Notes under the pieces: model-generated
Database searches by the model: none
Told to the model about the DNA's origin: nothing
What the model saw: only the letters and a program-made list of their open reading frames with translations
Program-made: the position numbers and the translations under genes
NCBI GenBank assembly: GCA_905397405.1
Contig: CAJPVJ010000766.1
Coordinates: 1-20,640 of the forward strand
Origin: Oppiella nova
Lineage: Eukaryota > Arthropoda > Arachnida > Sarcoptiformes > Oppiidae
Direction of reading: 5' to 3'
DNA length: 20,640 bases
Shown here: one piece after another, positions 13,201 through 19,619 of the stretch
How the letters are laid out: each line of letters begins with the position of its first letter
Numbering within the stretch: position 1 is the stretch's first letter

Positions 13201-13885
13201 TCATGACTCGAGTCTTATGACAAACTGTGGTCAGCGGTCTCTCACAAGCAATGGTGCGATCAATCAATACAATCATAATTTCAAAGAAGAAGACCTCATT
13301 CACGGCTCATCCCTTTCACTCGTCTCCACGTCTTCTATGTTTTCGGCGGTAAGTAATCATAAATAAGAATCAATTAGAATGAGAATAATTACTATATTTT
13401 CTATGTTTTATCCCAAAACTCAGATGAAGGCGAAGAAGAAATCAAAAACGGCTAAAATATTGAATAACTCGAGCTCTGGATGGCTCCGGAGTTCGTTCTC
13501 TAAAGCATTCAAAAAGAATAAATCGTTTGTAAAACGAGACGCTCTTTCAGACGCCGAAGTGATGGGCAACGGGTCGGGCACTGAAGGGGATTCCAGTTCT
13601 GTTCCCAACTCTCCCCCCATGTCTTCACGTCCCTTCCATTCAGACCTCAATTCTAATACTAATGATCTCAACGAATCAGATGAAGTTCAGGTCTTGAAGA
13701 GACAGCTCAGAGAGAAAGATATGATTTTAACAGATCTTCGACTCGAATCACTCACTTCTGCCCTTCAATTGGAGAATCTCAAGGAAACGGTTAACCAATT
13801 GAGGGCTGAAATATTGACTCTTCAACAACAAAAATCTTTACCATTAAACCACAATTCAATGCAAAATCAAGTTCATCCAAATTAA
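1214..13885 (+). CDS. Neuron navigator (NAV2/UNC-53/Sickie family), 5'-partial, seven exons
   Basis: NAV proteins are large cytoplasmic proteins that link actin and microtubule ends and steer axon and cell migration. Seven exons (1214-1286, 2650-2869, 3043-3197, 9458-11075, 11475-11579, 12061-13348, 13424-13885) join in phase at GT-AG sites to give 1306 codons and a TAA stop. In order the protein shows the C-terminal half of a CH domain (about residues 1-45, with EGNLKSILSLFFNLSRYKQ), a Gln/His tract, long Ser/Asn-rich linkers with the family motif KRTSSSSGFSSAKSD, the motif HGSSLSLVS, a basic patch (GWLRSSFSKAFKKNKS) and a coiled coil (ILTDLRLESLTSALQLENL). The CH start and the initiator lie left of the window. 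Vertebrate NAV2 has another coiled coil between HGSSLSLVS and the basic patch, and a C-terminal AAA+ ATPase; neither is seen here. The family call is firm; the loss of domains is inferred from one exon model. The decoy exon at 8897 is left out. Confidence 0.9.
1287..2649 (+). other. Navigator intron, 1.36 kb
   Basis: This AT-rich intron lies between the two CH-domain exons. I see no coding signal, RNA gene or repeat in it. The short open frames on the minus strand look like chance runs in low-complexity sequence. Confidence 0.7.
2650..2869 (+). CDS. Navigator exon 2 (last CH helix and Gln/His tract)
   Basis: This 220-nt exon starts with the hallmark end of the NAV CH domain, EGNLKSILSLFFNLSRYKQ, nearly identical to the vertebrate GNLKAILGLFFSLSRYKQ. 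A tract follows with 14 Gln and 7 His in about 39 residues, then a Ser/Pro linker ending in AAMLSK. The acceptor is ATTATAG and the donor is AA|GTAAGA. Its phase (two bases in, two bases out) fits both neighbours. The CH domain is expected to bind actin or related partners; the Gln/His tract is typical of a disordered linker. Confidence 0.9.
3043..3197 (+). CDS. Navigator exon 3 (Ser-rich linker)
   Basis: This 155-nt exon encodes a linker starting LPFGNHCNN, with SCSSIPIGPKKTSSGGG in the middle and ending in ASTPTQ. Joined to exon 2 it reads SKLPFG; vertebrate navigators also have a SKLP-type motif soon after the CH domain. The acceptor is TACTCTTAG and the donor G|GTAAGA. It enters needing one base and leaves with one base, which the fourth exon completes to a Gly codon. 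A longer plus-strand frame that starts inside the preceding intron (2967) is only read-through in another frame. Confidence 0.85.
6098..6353. repeat. Exact 128-bp tandem duplication
   Basis: Positions 6098-6225 and 6226-6353 are identical over all 128 bases and lie head to tail with nothing between them. The unit includes ACTGTACTGTACTGTA and has no coding potential. Perfect identity means either a very recent duplication or an assembly overlap that was not merged. Confidence 0.95.
8421..9555 (+). repeat. 0.57-kb tandem duplication spanning an intron-exon boundary
   Basis: Unit 1 (8421-8988) and unit 2 (8989-9555) are direct copies. Each holds about 470 bp of intron 3' end, the splice acceptor, and about 95 bp of the start of the 1.6-kb navigator exon. 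The intronic parts differ at roughly a dozen or more positions plus small indels, while the exonic parts are identical. The junction falls at CCAACAAAAAAGCTC, with short A-rich microhomology at the breakpoints. The copies have had time to diverge, so this one is probably a true genomic duplication. Confidence 0.93.
8897..8994 (+). pseudogene. Decoy copy of the start of navigator exon 4
   Basis: This segment copies the first ~95 nt of the real exon at 9458 with an intact acceptor (CTCATAAG). It encodes SPASVKTQPSHT and onward to TPTK in the correct phase after the exon at 3043-3197. It then runs into duplicated intron sequence and stops at 9025-9027 after KLKTFMENMV. A weak GT at 9022 would leave the wrong phase for joining to the next exon. 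If spliced in, it would truncate the protein just after the CH domain and linker. Confidence 0.75.
9458..11075 (+). CDS. Navigator exon 4 (large Ser/Thr/Asn-rich linker)
   Basis: This 1618-nt exon encodes about 539 residues of low-complexity, probably disordered sequence. The best family landmark is KRTSSSSGFSSAKSD (codons near 9784-9828). Other landmarks are ILRNKNN, the repeat ASPNASPNTNSN, and MPLLARTLQFAYLKSS near the 3' end. The acceptor is CTCATAAG and the donor is GACAG|GTAAGC. The first two bases (GT) complete the Gly codon begun in exon 3. There is no initiator requirement; a GTG in the middle of this frame (9634) is internal. Such linkers in NAV proteins carry SH3-ligand and microtubule-binding segments; I do not assign individual sites. 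Confidence 0.9.
11076..11474 (+). other. Navigator intron, 399 bp
   Basis: This AT-rich intron has strong splice sites (GTAAGC to TTCCAG). I see nothing else in it; the frame open from 11110 to 11370 is low-complexity intron sequence. Confidence 0.7.
11475..11579 (+). CDS. Navigator exon 5
   Basis: This 105-nt exon encodes AANANAIRAANLFDLMHSKH and continues to PSHPSF. It enters needing one base (AG+T gives Ser) and leaves with two bases (TG), which the next exon completes to a Cys codon. The acceptor is GATTCCAG and the donor is TG|GTAAGA. I did not recognise a specific motif. Phase, splice sites and less AT-rich composition support the exon. Confidence 0.8.
11580..12060 (+). other. Navigator intron, 481 bp
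   Basis: This intron runs from GTAAGA to GTGCATAG. It contains an open frame of about 110 codons (from 11742) that is AT-rich and hydrophobic and reads across the next acceptor in the wrong frame. I treat it as chance. Confidence 0.7.
12061..13348 (+). CDS. Navigator exon 6 (Ser-rich region with HGSSLSLVS motif)
   Basis: This 1288-nt exon encodes about 429 residues. Landmarks in order are LDDSSSLSSDAGMISGTEVS, KKTDSSMQTESMSTLSSTG, GVWKRYLHEHHLMMR, a short coiled or helical stretch around RLETRLNNLSNNKK, TEAESLESLNGPLSLDSN, a Pro run (TPPPPNSPNP, a likely SH3-type ligand) and HGSSLSLVSTSSMFS at the end. The HGSSLSLVS block matches vertebrate NAV2, where it comes just before the first coiled coil. 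The acceptor is GTGCATAG and the donor is GCG|GTAAGT (phase 0). Confidence 0.9.
13424..13885 (+). CDS. Navigator terminal exon 7 (basic patch and second coiled coil)
   Basis: This exon is joined to exon 6 in phase 0 across a 75-bp intron and runs 153 codons to a TAA at 13883-13885. It begins with a lysine-rich stretch and GWLRSSFSKAFKKNKS, matching the vertebrate RSSFKQAFGKKKS block. It ends with a coiled coil containing LKRQLREKDMILTDLRLES, close to vertebrate LRDKEMKLTDIRLEALSSA. About 20 polar residues then lead to the stop. In vertebrate NAV2 several hundred residues with an AAA+ ATPase follow this coiled coil. No good splice donor is visible before the stop, so termination here looks real in this sequence. 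Confidence 0.9.
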   Translation: MKAKKKSKTAKILNNSSSGWLRSSFSKAFKKNKSFVKRDALSDAEVMGNGSGTEGDSSSVPNSPPMSSRPFHSDLNSNTNDLNESDEVQVLKRQLREKDMILTDLRLESLTSALQLENLKETVNQLRAEILTLQQQKSLPLNHNSMQNQVHPN

Positions 13886-14175
13886 ACAGCAATTTAATGT
13901 AAAGGTTTTGCAACTATTAATGAAGTTCTTTAGCATTTAATGATCAAGTTAAACCAAAAGTAATATTTTAAGGGTTATTCCTACAAAATCACATTTTCCA
14001 CTTGTAATTTATGTGGCTTAAAATTTTGTTTATTTATTATATTTATTAAAACATAGATAAATTTCATACCGTACAGTAAAGTGTTAAATATTTTATACAT
14101 TGAATTAATGTGTGTTTATTTAGTCAATAAAGTAATTAATTTATATACACTATTTATAATATAAATTTTACATAC
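13886..14175 (+). other. Navigator 3' UTR and flank
   Basis: This AT-rich sequence follows the navigator stop codon. It carries a canonical AATAAA at 14126-14131, about 240 bp after the stop. I found no coding sequence and no P-loop or other AAA+ motif here. Confidence 0.65.
14126..14131 (+). terminator. Polyadenylation signal of the navigator gene
   Basis: This is an AATAAA hexamer in the 3' flank, the first after the stop. Two more occur inside the adjacent 128-bp repeat (14220-14225 and 14262-14267), so cleavage could be at more than one site. In such AT-rich DNA the hexamer also occurs by chance. Confidence 0.5.
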
Positions 14176-14303
14176 TAACTCCGAATATATATAATAATAT
14201 CGTAATCTCTTTATCTGTAAATAAAACATTTAATAAGTTTGTATGTTTTTGTTTAATTTGAAATAAAATATAAATTTTTATTACAGTAGAAACAAGTGTC
14301 TTT
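14176..14303 (+). repeat. 128-bp repeat X, forward copy
   Basis: This block is identical over 128 bases to the reverse complement of 16763-16890. It is AT-rich, begins TAACTCCGAATATATA, and contains two AATAAA hexamers and a splice-acceptor-like TTTTTATTACAG near its end. Here it lies in the navigator 3' flank, in the direction of navigator transcription. One base after it the direct repeat Y begins. Confidence 0.95.
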
Positions 14304-14304
14304 A

Positions 14305-14431
14305 TGATTTGTAAAGCGATTGATTAAAAATAGCAAAAGTGTAATTAAAGGCATGCCAACACAATTGCAATACTGATTGTTCAGGTGCTTCATAATTATA
14401 AGGCTTCTATTGATGTTTGCAATGAAACCTT
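14305..14431 (+). repeat. Direct repeat Y, left copy (at least 127 bp)
   Basis: This block is identical to 20514-20640, the last 127 bases of the window, in the same orientation at an offset of 6209 bp. The true length is unknown because the right copy is cut by the window edge. It marks the left end of the displaced cyclase segment, directly after repeat X. Confidence 0.95.
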
Positions 14432-14899
14432 CTATTCAATACACATAAGAATAATATATAATCAATCAGAAAAATCATTATTTTTATTCTTATATTGGAA
14501 GCAACAATAAAAATATTTACACAATCTTTATAAAAATGACATACATTTGAAATTAGTATTTTGTTATATCAGTCCATAGAAAACGAAATAAATGGGAAGA
14601 AATATAGCTAGAAAGTTAAAAAAGATTGAATATGAGTATAGATAACTTTATAAAGTTGTACTTAAGTGGTACTGGTATATTATAAAGAATCATGTATAAA
14701 AATATTCTGGTAATATTTATTCCCATTTATTTTGTTTTTTATAGACTGATATACAAAATTTTCTTTCATACCCTTTAAAACATAATTCCAATTTTATTAC
14801 TGTTCTCAAAGAATAATCACTTAAACTATAAAATGTTGAAAGTGAGCTTGTTTAATTAGATATAATAATATAATAAATTGATTGAGAGTCAATACATAC
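14432..14899. other. Non-coding sequence between repeat Y and a cyclase exon
   Basis: This AT-rich stretch would be the intron downstream of the minus-strand cyclase exon at 15054-14900. I see no gene or repeat in it. Confidence 0.6.
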
Positions 14900-15054
14900 A
14901 TATGTGATTAAAGGCATATTCCAAGCTGCGGCTACCAGTGCTTCAGTGGCACAGCTATGGTCAGGACCTATATATGCGACCACATTATTCTGTTCTCTCA
15001 TTTCACTCATTTTTCTTATTGCTGTCCATCCGTTAGGTATTCCCGAATCACCCG
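14900..15054 (-). CDS. Displaced receptor guanylyl cyclase exon (ligand-binding domain)
   Basis: This 155-nt minus-strand exon encodes 51 residues of an ANF-receptor domain, including NVVAYIGPDHSCATEALVAA and AWNMPLITY. The IGPxHSC...EAxVAA pattern is typical of natriuretic-peptide-receptor-like and insect receptor guanylyl cyclases; the Cys is a likely disulfide residue. The acceptor is TTTTAAAAG and the donor is TAT|GTATGT (phase 0). In the family this piece comes directly before the piece encoded at 19122-19000 (KCTDYKVSNKS), and the phases fit. On the minus strand, however, it lies downstream of that exon, so it is out of order and belongs to a displaced partial copy or to a second gene copy. 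Confidence 0.85.
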
Positions 15055-15256
15055 CTTTTAAAATAATATTTTGGCATTTATTTATTGAAAATTGAATATA
15101 GATTTTATGTATACTTGTATATGAATATAGTTTTGTATTATACATTTATTAGTTAATTAATAAAAATATTTTCAAAATAAATTATAAATACAGAGTACAG
15201 AGTATTTATATTGATATTTGAACTAAAAATTTTACAAATACATATTAATGAATTAC

Positions 15257-15297
15257 CTTTAAATCTTAACGTATGATTTGGTAGTATATTGGGATCA
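15257..15297 (-). CDS. Displaced cyclase micro-exon (41 nt)
   Basis: This minus-strand exon encodes DPNILPNHTLRFK, matching the conserved ILPNYTL-type block near the start of the ANF-receptor domain, where it follows the EINxD helix. It is joined to the exon at 15054-14900 across a 202-bp intron. The last base G plus CG of the next exon gives Ala, reading FKAGDSG. The acceptor is CTTTTAAG and the donor is AAAG|GTAATT. N-H-T is a possible glycosylation site. Confidence 0.8.
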
Positions 15298-15362
15298 CTT
15301 AAAAGATAAATTTTATAACAATAATGAAATTGCGGTAAGTTTATATTAAAATACGCTCAAAG

Positions 15363-15491
15363 TTATGAACAACTAAACCAGCTGACGGTTTCCTTATCGC
15401 GGCCGTTAATTAAACGGATTTCAATTAGGTACAAACTTTCTTGGATTTTTAGGTTTTCAATACCAGCCGAACTCATCATTTTTTGTTTCAT
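15363..15491 (-). other. Unrecognised 42-codon open frame, possible exon
   Basis: The frame starts MKQKMMSSAGIENLK, contains IEIRLINGRDKETVSW, and ends in a stop at 15363-15365. It includes a short GC-rich segment (GCGGCCG) unusual for this region. It lies upstream of the displaced cyclase micro-exon on the same strand but does not resemble the expected preceding ANF-receptor segment. It could be coding or chance; I do not recognise it. Confidence 0.2.
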
Positions 15492-15941
15492 TCAATTTGT
15501 AAGAATAGTTGTTTGCCTGATCGCAACATAGGCACCAATTGACACAAATAAACACTAATATATATTTTTGTAACGATTTGTATTTTGTTCGTAAATATTT
15601 GAGGTTTGATAATATCATTGTAATAAATCAACTCTCACAATTAATTCAATACAAACAATTTATCATATATCTTTATACAAATATTACAGTGTTTTACAAT
15701 CACATAAGAAGCTTAGAGAAAATAATTTACATTTTTTGGCAAACTTATTTATTTAAGTTTTATTTAATATTGTAGACAGTCACTCATAATTTGAATTTTA
15801 AACATTTATGAAATATAAGTTAACAGATTTGAAAAGCTTTATAATCAACATGTTATTGAAGAATATGTAAAACTCGTTCAATACTTCATTCATTCTGATA
15901 GTCTGACGGATTCTTTACTATAAATTCTTTATTATTGACAG

Positions 15942-16239
15942 TAAAACGTGTGTCCAATGAATGTCCACTAGCGCTGGACTTTCAAATGCATTTCCCCGCC
16001 TACCAGCTCAACACAAATCTGAATTTGATTTCTTATTTGGGATTTCTTACTGTATGTGGAGTTTAGTCACTCATAGCCACAGTTTTGAAACAGACTTGAG
16101 TTCAGGTGAACGAATATCAAAAGTAATTACTTATAGTATAATTTTAAAACAAACTTATCTAACAAGTTGTAAGTTTTTACAAATCTCAAGTCTACATAGG
16201 GCTAGACTTATCCCTTTAAAGTTGGCTTTCACATTGATT
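15942..16239 (+). other. Possible coding segment, family unknown
   Basis: This segment is less AT-rich than its surroundings. Two overlapping readings are possible. One is an exon 15942-16051 between TTGACAG and GTATGT that encodes 36 residues including NECPLALDFQMHFPAYQL. The other is a 93-codon open frame from an ATG at 15961 starting MSTSAGLSNAFPRLPAQHK. They are in different frames, so at most one is right. I recognise neither. The segment lies inside the displaced cyclase block. Confidence 0.25.
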
Positions 16240-16762
16240 TGAATAGGCAAACTAAAATCTTGTCTTATAAATTATAATAATCCAATTATAATAATTATAT
16301 AATTATAAGAACTCAAGATGAACTTAAAAATTAAAATATGCTCAAATTATACCTTCGCCCAAGCTTAGTTCGAACTTATAATGTTTAAAAGTGACCCCTT
16401 TTACCTGGAAATTTTTCTTTATAAATATGGTCATGTGATATATCAATTTAATAGAGAATTTTACACTGAATATGATGGTATCAATAAATATCTTATAAAA
16501 ATAAGTAATGAGCTAATAATTCGAATTTAGTGTATAAAAGTAGAAAATCACAGTATTTGCATTAAATCTTGAATAATAAAAAATCTTATTAAAACTATTT
16601 CGTTCACTATTATACTTATCGGTTACAATAGTTTGCGATACAATATGACGTGCATACTACACAATTGTAACCCATATCTTAACCAGTCAATAAACTACAA
16701 ATTGGTATAAATTGATTTATTTGTTGGCAACAATTTCTAACGGCTAATGGTATGACTTTAAA
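16052..16762. other. AT-rich sequence up to repeat X'
   Basis: I found no cyclase exon or other convincing feature here beyond the tail of the 93-codon frame noted above. The right end, at 16762/16763, is the breakpoint where the inverted copy of repeat X begins. Confidence 0.5.
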
Positions 16763-16890
16763 AAAGACACTTGTTTCTACTGTAATAAAAATTTATATTT
16801 TATTTCAAATTAAACAAAAACATACAAACTTATTAAATGTTTTATTTACAGATAAAGAGATTACGATATTATTATATATATTCGGAGTTA
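16763..16890 (-). repeat. 128-bp repeat X, inverted copy
   Basis: This is the exact reverse complement of 14176-14303. It abuts the cyclase exon at 16982-16891 with no gap: the exon reads GAFYHNN and the first three bases of the repeat supply TAA. Relative to cyclase transcription the repeat has the same orientation as in the navigator 3' flank, so its two AATAAA hexamers (16846-16841 and 16804-16799) fall downstream of the truncated cyclase frame. Confidence 0.95.
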
Positions 16891-19122
16891 ATTGTTGTGA
16901 TAGAAAGCGCCGACGGGTCTCATACTTCTATCGCCATCCCTTGAATTAAGCGCAAGGAGTGTGTAATTCCCCTCAGCATCGCCTTTATATATAATTTAAT
17001 ACAATTAGCATTAATTTAAAAAATTGATTATCAAAAACTTCACCTGACTCATCGATCATAACTTCAAATCCTAAAATACCTGAAATGAACGGTCATTATT
17101 AAAATAATTTTGTGGTCAATAATTGAATATCATTATTACTTTTATATGATTTTCTTTTAATGGCCTCAAGAATTGCTGATCCGTTTAATATAGAGCCACC
17201 CATTGATAGGACACGTGTTAATGCATTGGCGTAAATCATGACCGCATCATAAGCTAATCCGGCATAAATGGGCACCTGGATGGTTATGTGTGGATGGAAA
17301 GGTATATTGAAAGGAGAAAGTCGACTTCTTTCGTTGACTTCTTTTTTGAAATCAGTATAATTGGAATTTATGGGCGCCGTTGGGGTTATCATATAGACTG
17401 CTCGGAAGGGCAACGGATCTAATGAATCCAAATGTGTCTCAAATTCTCTGCTTATGTACTGTTTCTTCTTATTCGGATCGTAGACCTCTTCCTCTTCAAC
17501 AGATATGATCACATATTTTCCAGTGTCTAAAAGCAGCCTTTCCTGCATTATGCGCGCGAAGTCCACCAATGCATATGTGTCCGACAGTAACACATATACT
17601 AAACAATTTAACCAGTGCCAATTAATTTATTTTGATTTGTTATAATGTGTATATAATATATTTTGTAATAATTTATGTGGGATTGGGATCTATTAATGGA
17701 TAACTAATATTGTGTGATCAGAATGTATCTGCTTCTAAAAACATAGGATCTATGGTTACATTAAGAGACAACAAATCAGTGGAAAAGTTGGCGTCAACTG
17801 CAGCCAGTGTTAAACCTTTCGAGAGTTAACTTCTCTTAACTCTTATTACTTTTGTAATAATAAAATTCGAGACTATATTTACTTGAATCAATAATATTTA
17901 TATTTGTGTTTTTGGTGACAAATTAATACTTTCTTAATATATAAAATTGCCTGAAGGATTGGCTTTAATACTGCACTGTACTGTATATGGCAAATATAGG
18001 CTACATTGCAGTCCAACTTCAAAAATAGTAGATTCTGTGCTTATTTCTAAACTGAAGGTCTTTATTATGGTTGCATTTTTGTGTTAATTAGTAATTTACT
18101 TGATATTAATGAAAGGAACTTATTTGAGAATATGATCTACAGGTAATGTTATCGTTATTTATAAAAATTCAATAAAAAATATTCTAATCATTACATTTAT
18201 TTACAAATATACAATCATAAATTTTAATTGAAATTTAAATCATTAACAAAACTTTTATTTCTAATGGTAACTATTGGTTTTACTAGTTAACATTGAATCA
18301 AAATAAACTCTTGAGGTTTTAAATAGTTATCGACCTCTTTGAAAGATTTATTAATGTGTTAAGACTAAAATGTTTTAATAGCTTACTATAATTCAATTAA
18401 CTATTTGTTCACAAAGTAAGTGAACAGTTTTTGGAAACCAATAGAAAGGCTAATAGAAAGACAGTGAGCTGGATTAGGTCGAAAATTTTATTAAATTTAA
18501 GATAATCCATGCACTTCGTTGGTGTAAGCTCATATTTCTACATCTACAAATTCTTAAGACAAACTCAAAATCCAGTTAATCATACATAAACTAAATGTCT
18601 ATTATGTAATATAATAAGGTATTTAATGACGACATACACAGAATATTTATAAGTTATTATTAGACTTGTTTAAGTTATATCCCATTATATTGTATAAATT
18701 AAAAAATTATAGAAATAGTCAATGAATGGAATTAATAAAAGTTATAGGCCAGACATTACCCCTGGTTCTTTTGTAACTGTTTTCGATTATATCCTCAATC
18801 GTTTTGTTATATATGGACAGATAGTCTCCGTGCAAATAAAATTTATTGGTTATAGTGATGCCGTGTGAGTCGCAGAGTGTTGTGAGAGACTCCTCCACCT
18901 GTTTGTCTGATGGGTTATCGGACACGACTAAAGCAATCTATTAAATAATTTATTACATCAAATACAATATATTGACAATTAGTGATATGTATTGCAAACC
19001 TTATTCCATGCGAAGTGTTTCAGAAGAGATATAACAGATTTGGAGACTTTAGAGCTCGGGGGCAGAGTTCGCGCGAATGTCGGGTAAAGGCTTTTATTTG
19101 ATACCTTATAATCAGTACATTT
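16888..19122 (-). CDS. Receptor-type guanylyl cyclase, partial extracellular domain
   Basis: Membrane guanylyl cyclases bind a ligand outside the cell and make cGMP inside. Five minus-strand exons (19122-19000, 18937-18760, 17598-17140, 17079-17044, 16982-16891) join in phase to give about 296 residues of the ANF-receptor (type I periplasmic-binding) domain. Landmarks in order are YPTFARTLPPSSKVSKSVIS, ALVVSDNPSDKQVEESL, VYVLLSDTYALVDFARIM, IYAGLAYDAVMIYANAL and DAEGNYTLLAL. Several N-glycosylation sequons (NKS, NKT, NYT, NGS) fit an outside location. Invertebrate receptors of the Gyc32E/Gyc76C type are the closest I can name; I give no symbol. The 5' exons lie to the right. The frame ends in a TAA supplied by repeat X', with no transmembrane, kinase-homology or cyclase domain, so this is either a truncated gene or a misjoined sequence. 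Confidence 0.88.
16891..16982 (-). CDS. Last visible cyclase exon, cut by repeat X'
   Basis: This segment encodes (G)DAEGNYTLLALNSRDGD, then MRPVGAFYHNN. EGNYTLLAL and P-V-G-x-F are family landmarks near the end of the extracellular domain. The acceptor is TATAAAG. There is no donor at the end; the exon stops being recognisable exactly where the 128-bp inverted repeat starts, and a TAA follows at once. In intact members the juxtamembrane Cys-rich segment and the transmembrane helix would come next. Confidence 0.85.
17044..17079 (-). CDS. Cyclase micro-exon, 36 nt
   Basis: This exon encodes ILGFEVMIDES, flanked by split codons that give Ser before and Gly after. It sits between introns of 60 and 61 bp (acceptor CATTTCAG, donor G|GTGAAG). 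The family reads a Ser-x-x-G-x-x-x-x-(I/M)-D-x-x-G-D-x-EGN(Y/F) string here, and the join reproduces it. Confidence 0.85.
17140..17598 (-). CDS. Cyclase exon, 459 nt (second lobe of ligand domain)
   Basis: This exon encodes about 153 residues: VYVLLSDTYALVDFARIM, the segment GKYVIISVEEEEVYDP, PFRAVYMITPTAP, VPIYAGLAYDAVMIYANAL and ending AIKRKSYK plus one base. The (P)IYA-x(2)-YDAV-x-(I/L)-YA-x-AL pattern is diagnostic for receptor guanylyl cyclases. The acceptor is TTGTTTAG and the donor A|GTAATA. Reading past the donor gives a short non-homologous tail, which supports splicing there. Confidence 0.88.
17599..18759 (-). other. Cyclase intron, 1.16 kb
   Basis: This AT-rich intron lies between the 178-nt and 459-nt exons. 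The only structure I noticed is a short hairpin-like inverted repeat, AGAGTTAA ... TTAACTCT, with a 6-nt loop near 17822-17843. There is no coding signal. Confidence 0.65.
18760..18937 (-). CDS. Cyclase exon, 178 nt
   Basis: This exon starts IALVVSDNPSDKQ and ends NSYKRTR plus one base. It follows the 123-nt exon across a 62-bp intron. The acceptor is TTTAATAG and the donor is G|GTAATG. It covers the strand and helix after WNK, where family members read K-(V/I)-A/S-(L/I)-(V/I). The longer open frame to 18719 is read-through into the intron. Confidence 0.85.
19000..19122 (-). CDS. Cyclase exon, 123 nt, functional-position copy
   Basis: This phase 0-0 exon of 41 codons encodes KCTDYKVSNKS followed by LYPTFARTLPPSSKVSKSV and ending KHFAWNK. 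The acceptor is TTTGACAG and the donor AAG|GTTTGC. It contains the most conserved block of the domain and the Cys that follows LITY in the family. A second copy with the same protein sequence lies 620 bp upstream. Because the exon is symmetric, using either copy, or both, keeps the frame. Confidence 0.88.
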
Positions 19123-19477
19123 CTGTCAAATACAAATCATCAATTAGAAAACAATACTAAGTTCACTCCAAACACAAATTCATAAAACCCATTGTTTGTT
19201 TGATACGAGTTTTAATTGAATAACAGTATTTTGTTAGAAAACTTCAATACAGTATATAAAAGATTATTATTGAAATTAAAGTAAATTTTAAAAATAAAAG
19301 CAAAATCTGATATGGATAGCTTAATTTACAGTATTCCGGAATTTATATACTGTATAACTTTTAGTTTACAATATGATTAGCGAGGAAAATTATTTTATTT
19401 TATTTTAATAAATTTTTATTGTAAATACTTATCAAATATAAATAATTAGGAATTATTGGTAGTTTTAGTTTTTAAAA

Positions 19478-19557
19478 ATGCCGTGTGAGTCGCAGAGTGT
19501 TGTGAGAGACTCCTCCACCTGTTTGTCTGATGGGTTATCGGACACGACTAAAGCAAT
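19478..19557 (-). pseudogene. Truncated duplicate of the 178-nt cyclase exon
   Basis: This copy carries the acceptor and the first 80 nt of the exon, identical to 18937-18858, encoding IALVVSDNPSDKQ to CDSHG. It then runs into the duplication junction and stops at 19467-19465 after IFKN. It has no donor. If spliced after the duplicate 123-nt exon it would end the protein early, so it must be skipped to make the longer product. Confidence 0.8.
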
Positions 19558-19619
19558 CTATTAAATAATTTATTACATCAAATACAATATATTGACAATT
19601 AGTGACATGTATTGCAAAC

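Noticed and set aside
14176-16890. Pack-type DNA transposon: 128-bp terminal inverted repeats around a captured cyclase fragment
   Set aside because: No target-site duplication is visible outside the repeats, the outer flanks belong to two different genes, there is no transposase, and the repeat length matches other exact repeats that look like assembly overlaps. It stays a weak alternative.
17820-17845. Hairpin in the cyclase intron as an RNA gene or terminator
   Set aside because: An 8-bp stem in AT-rich intron sequence is expected by chance and has no other supporting feature.
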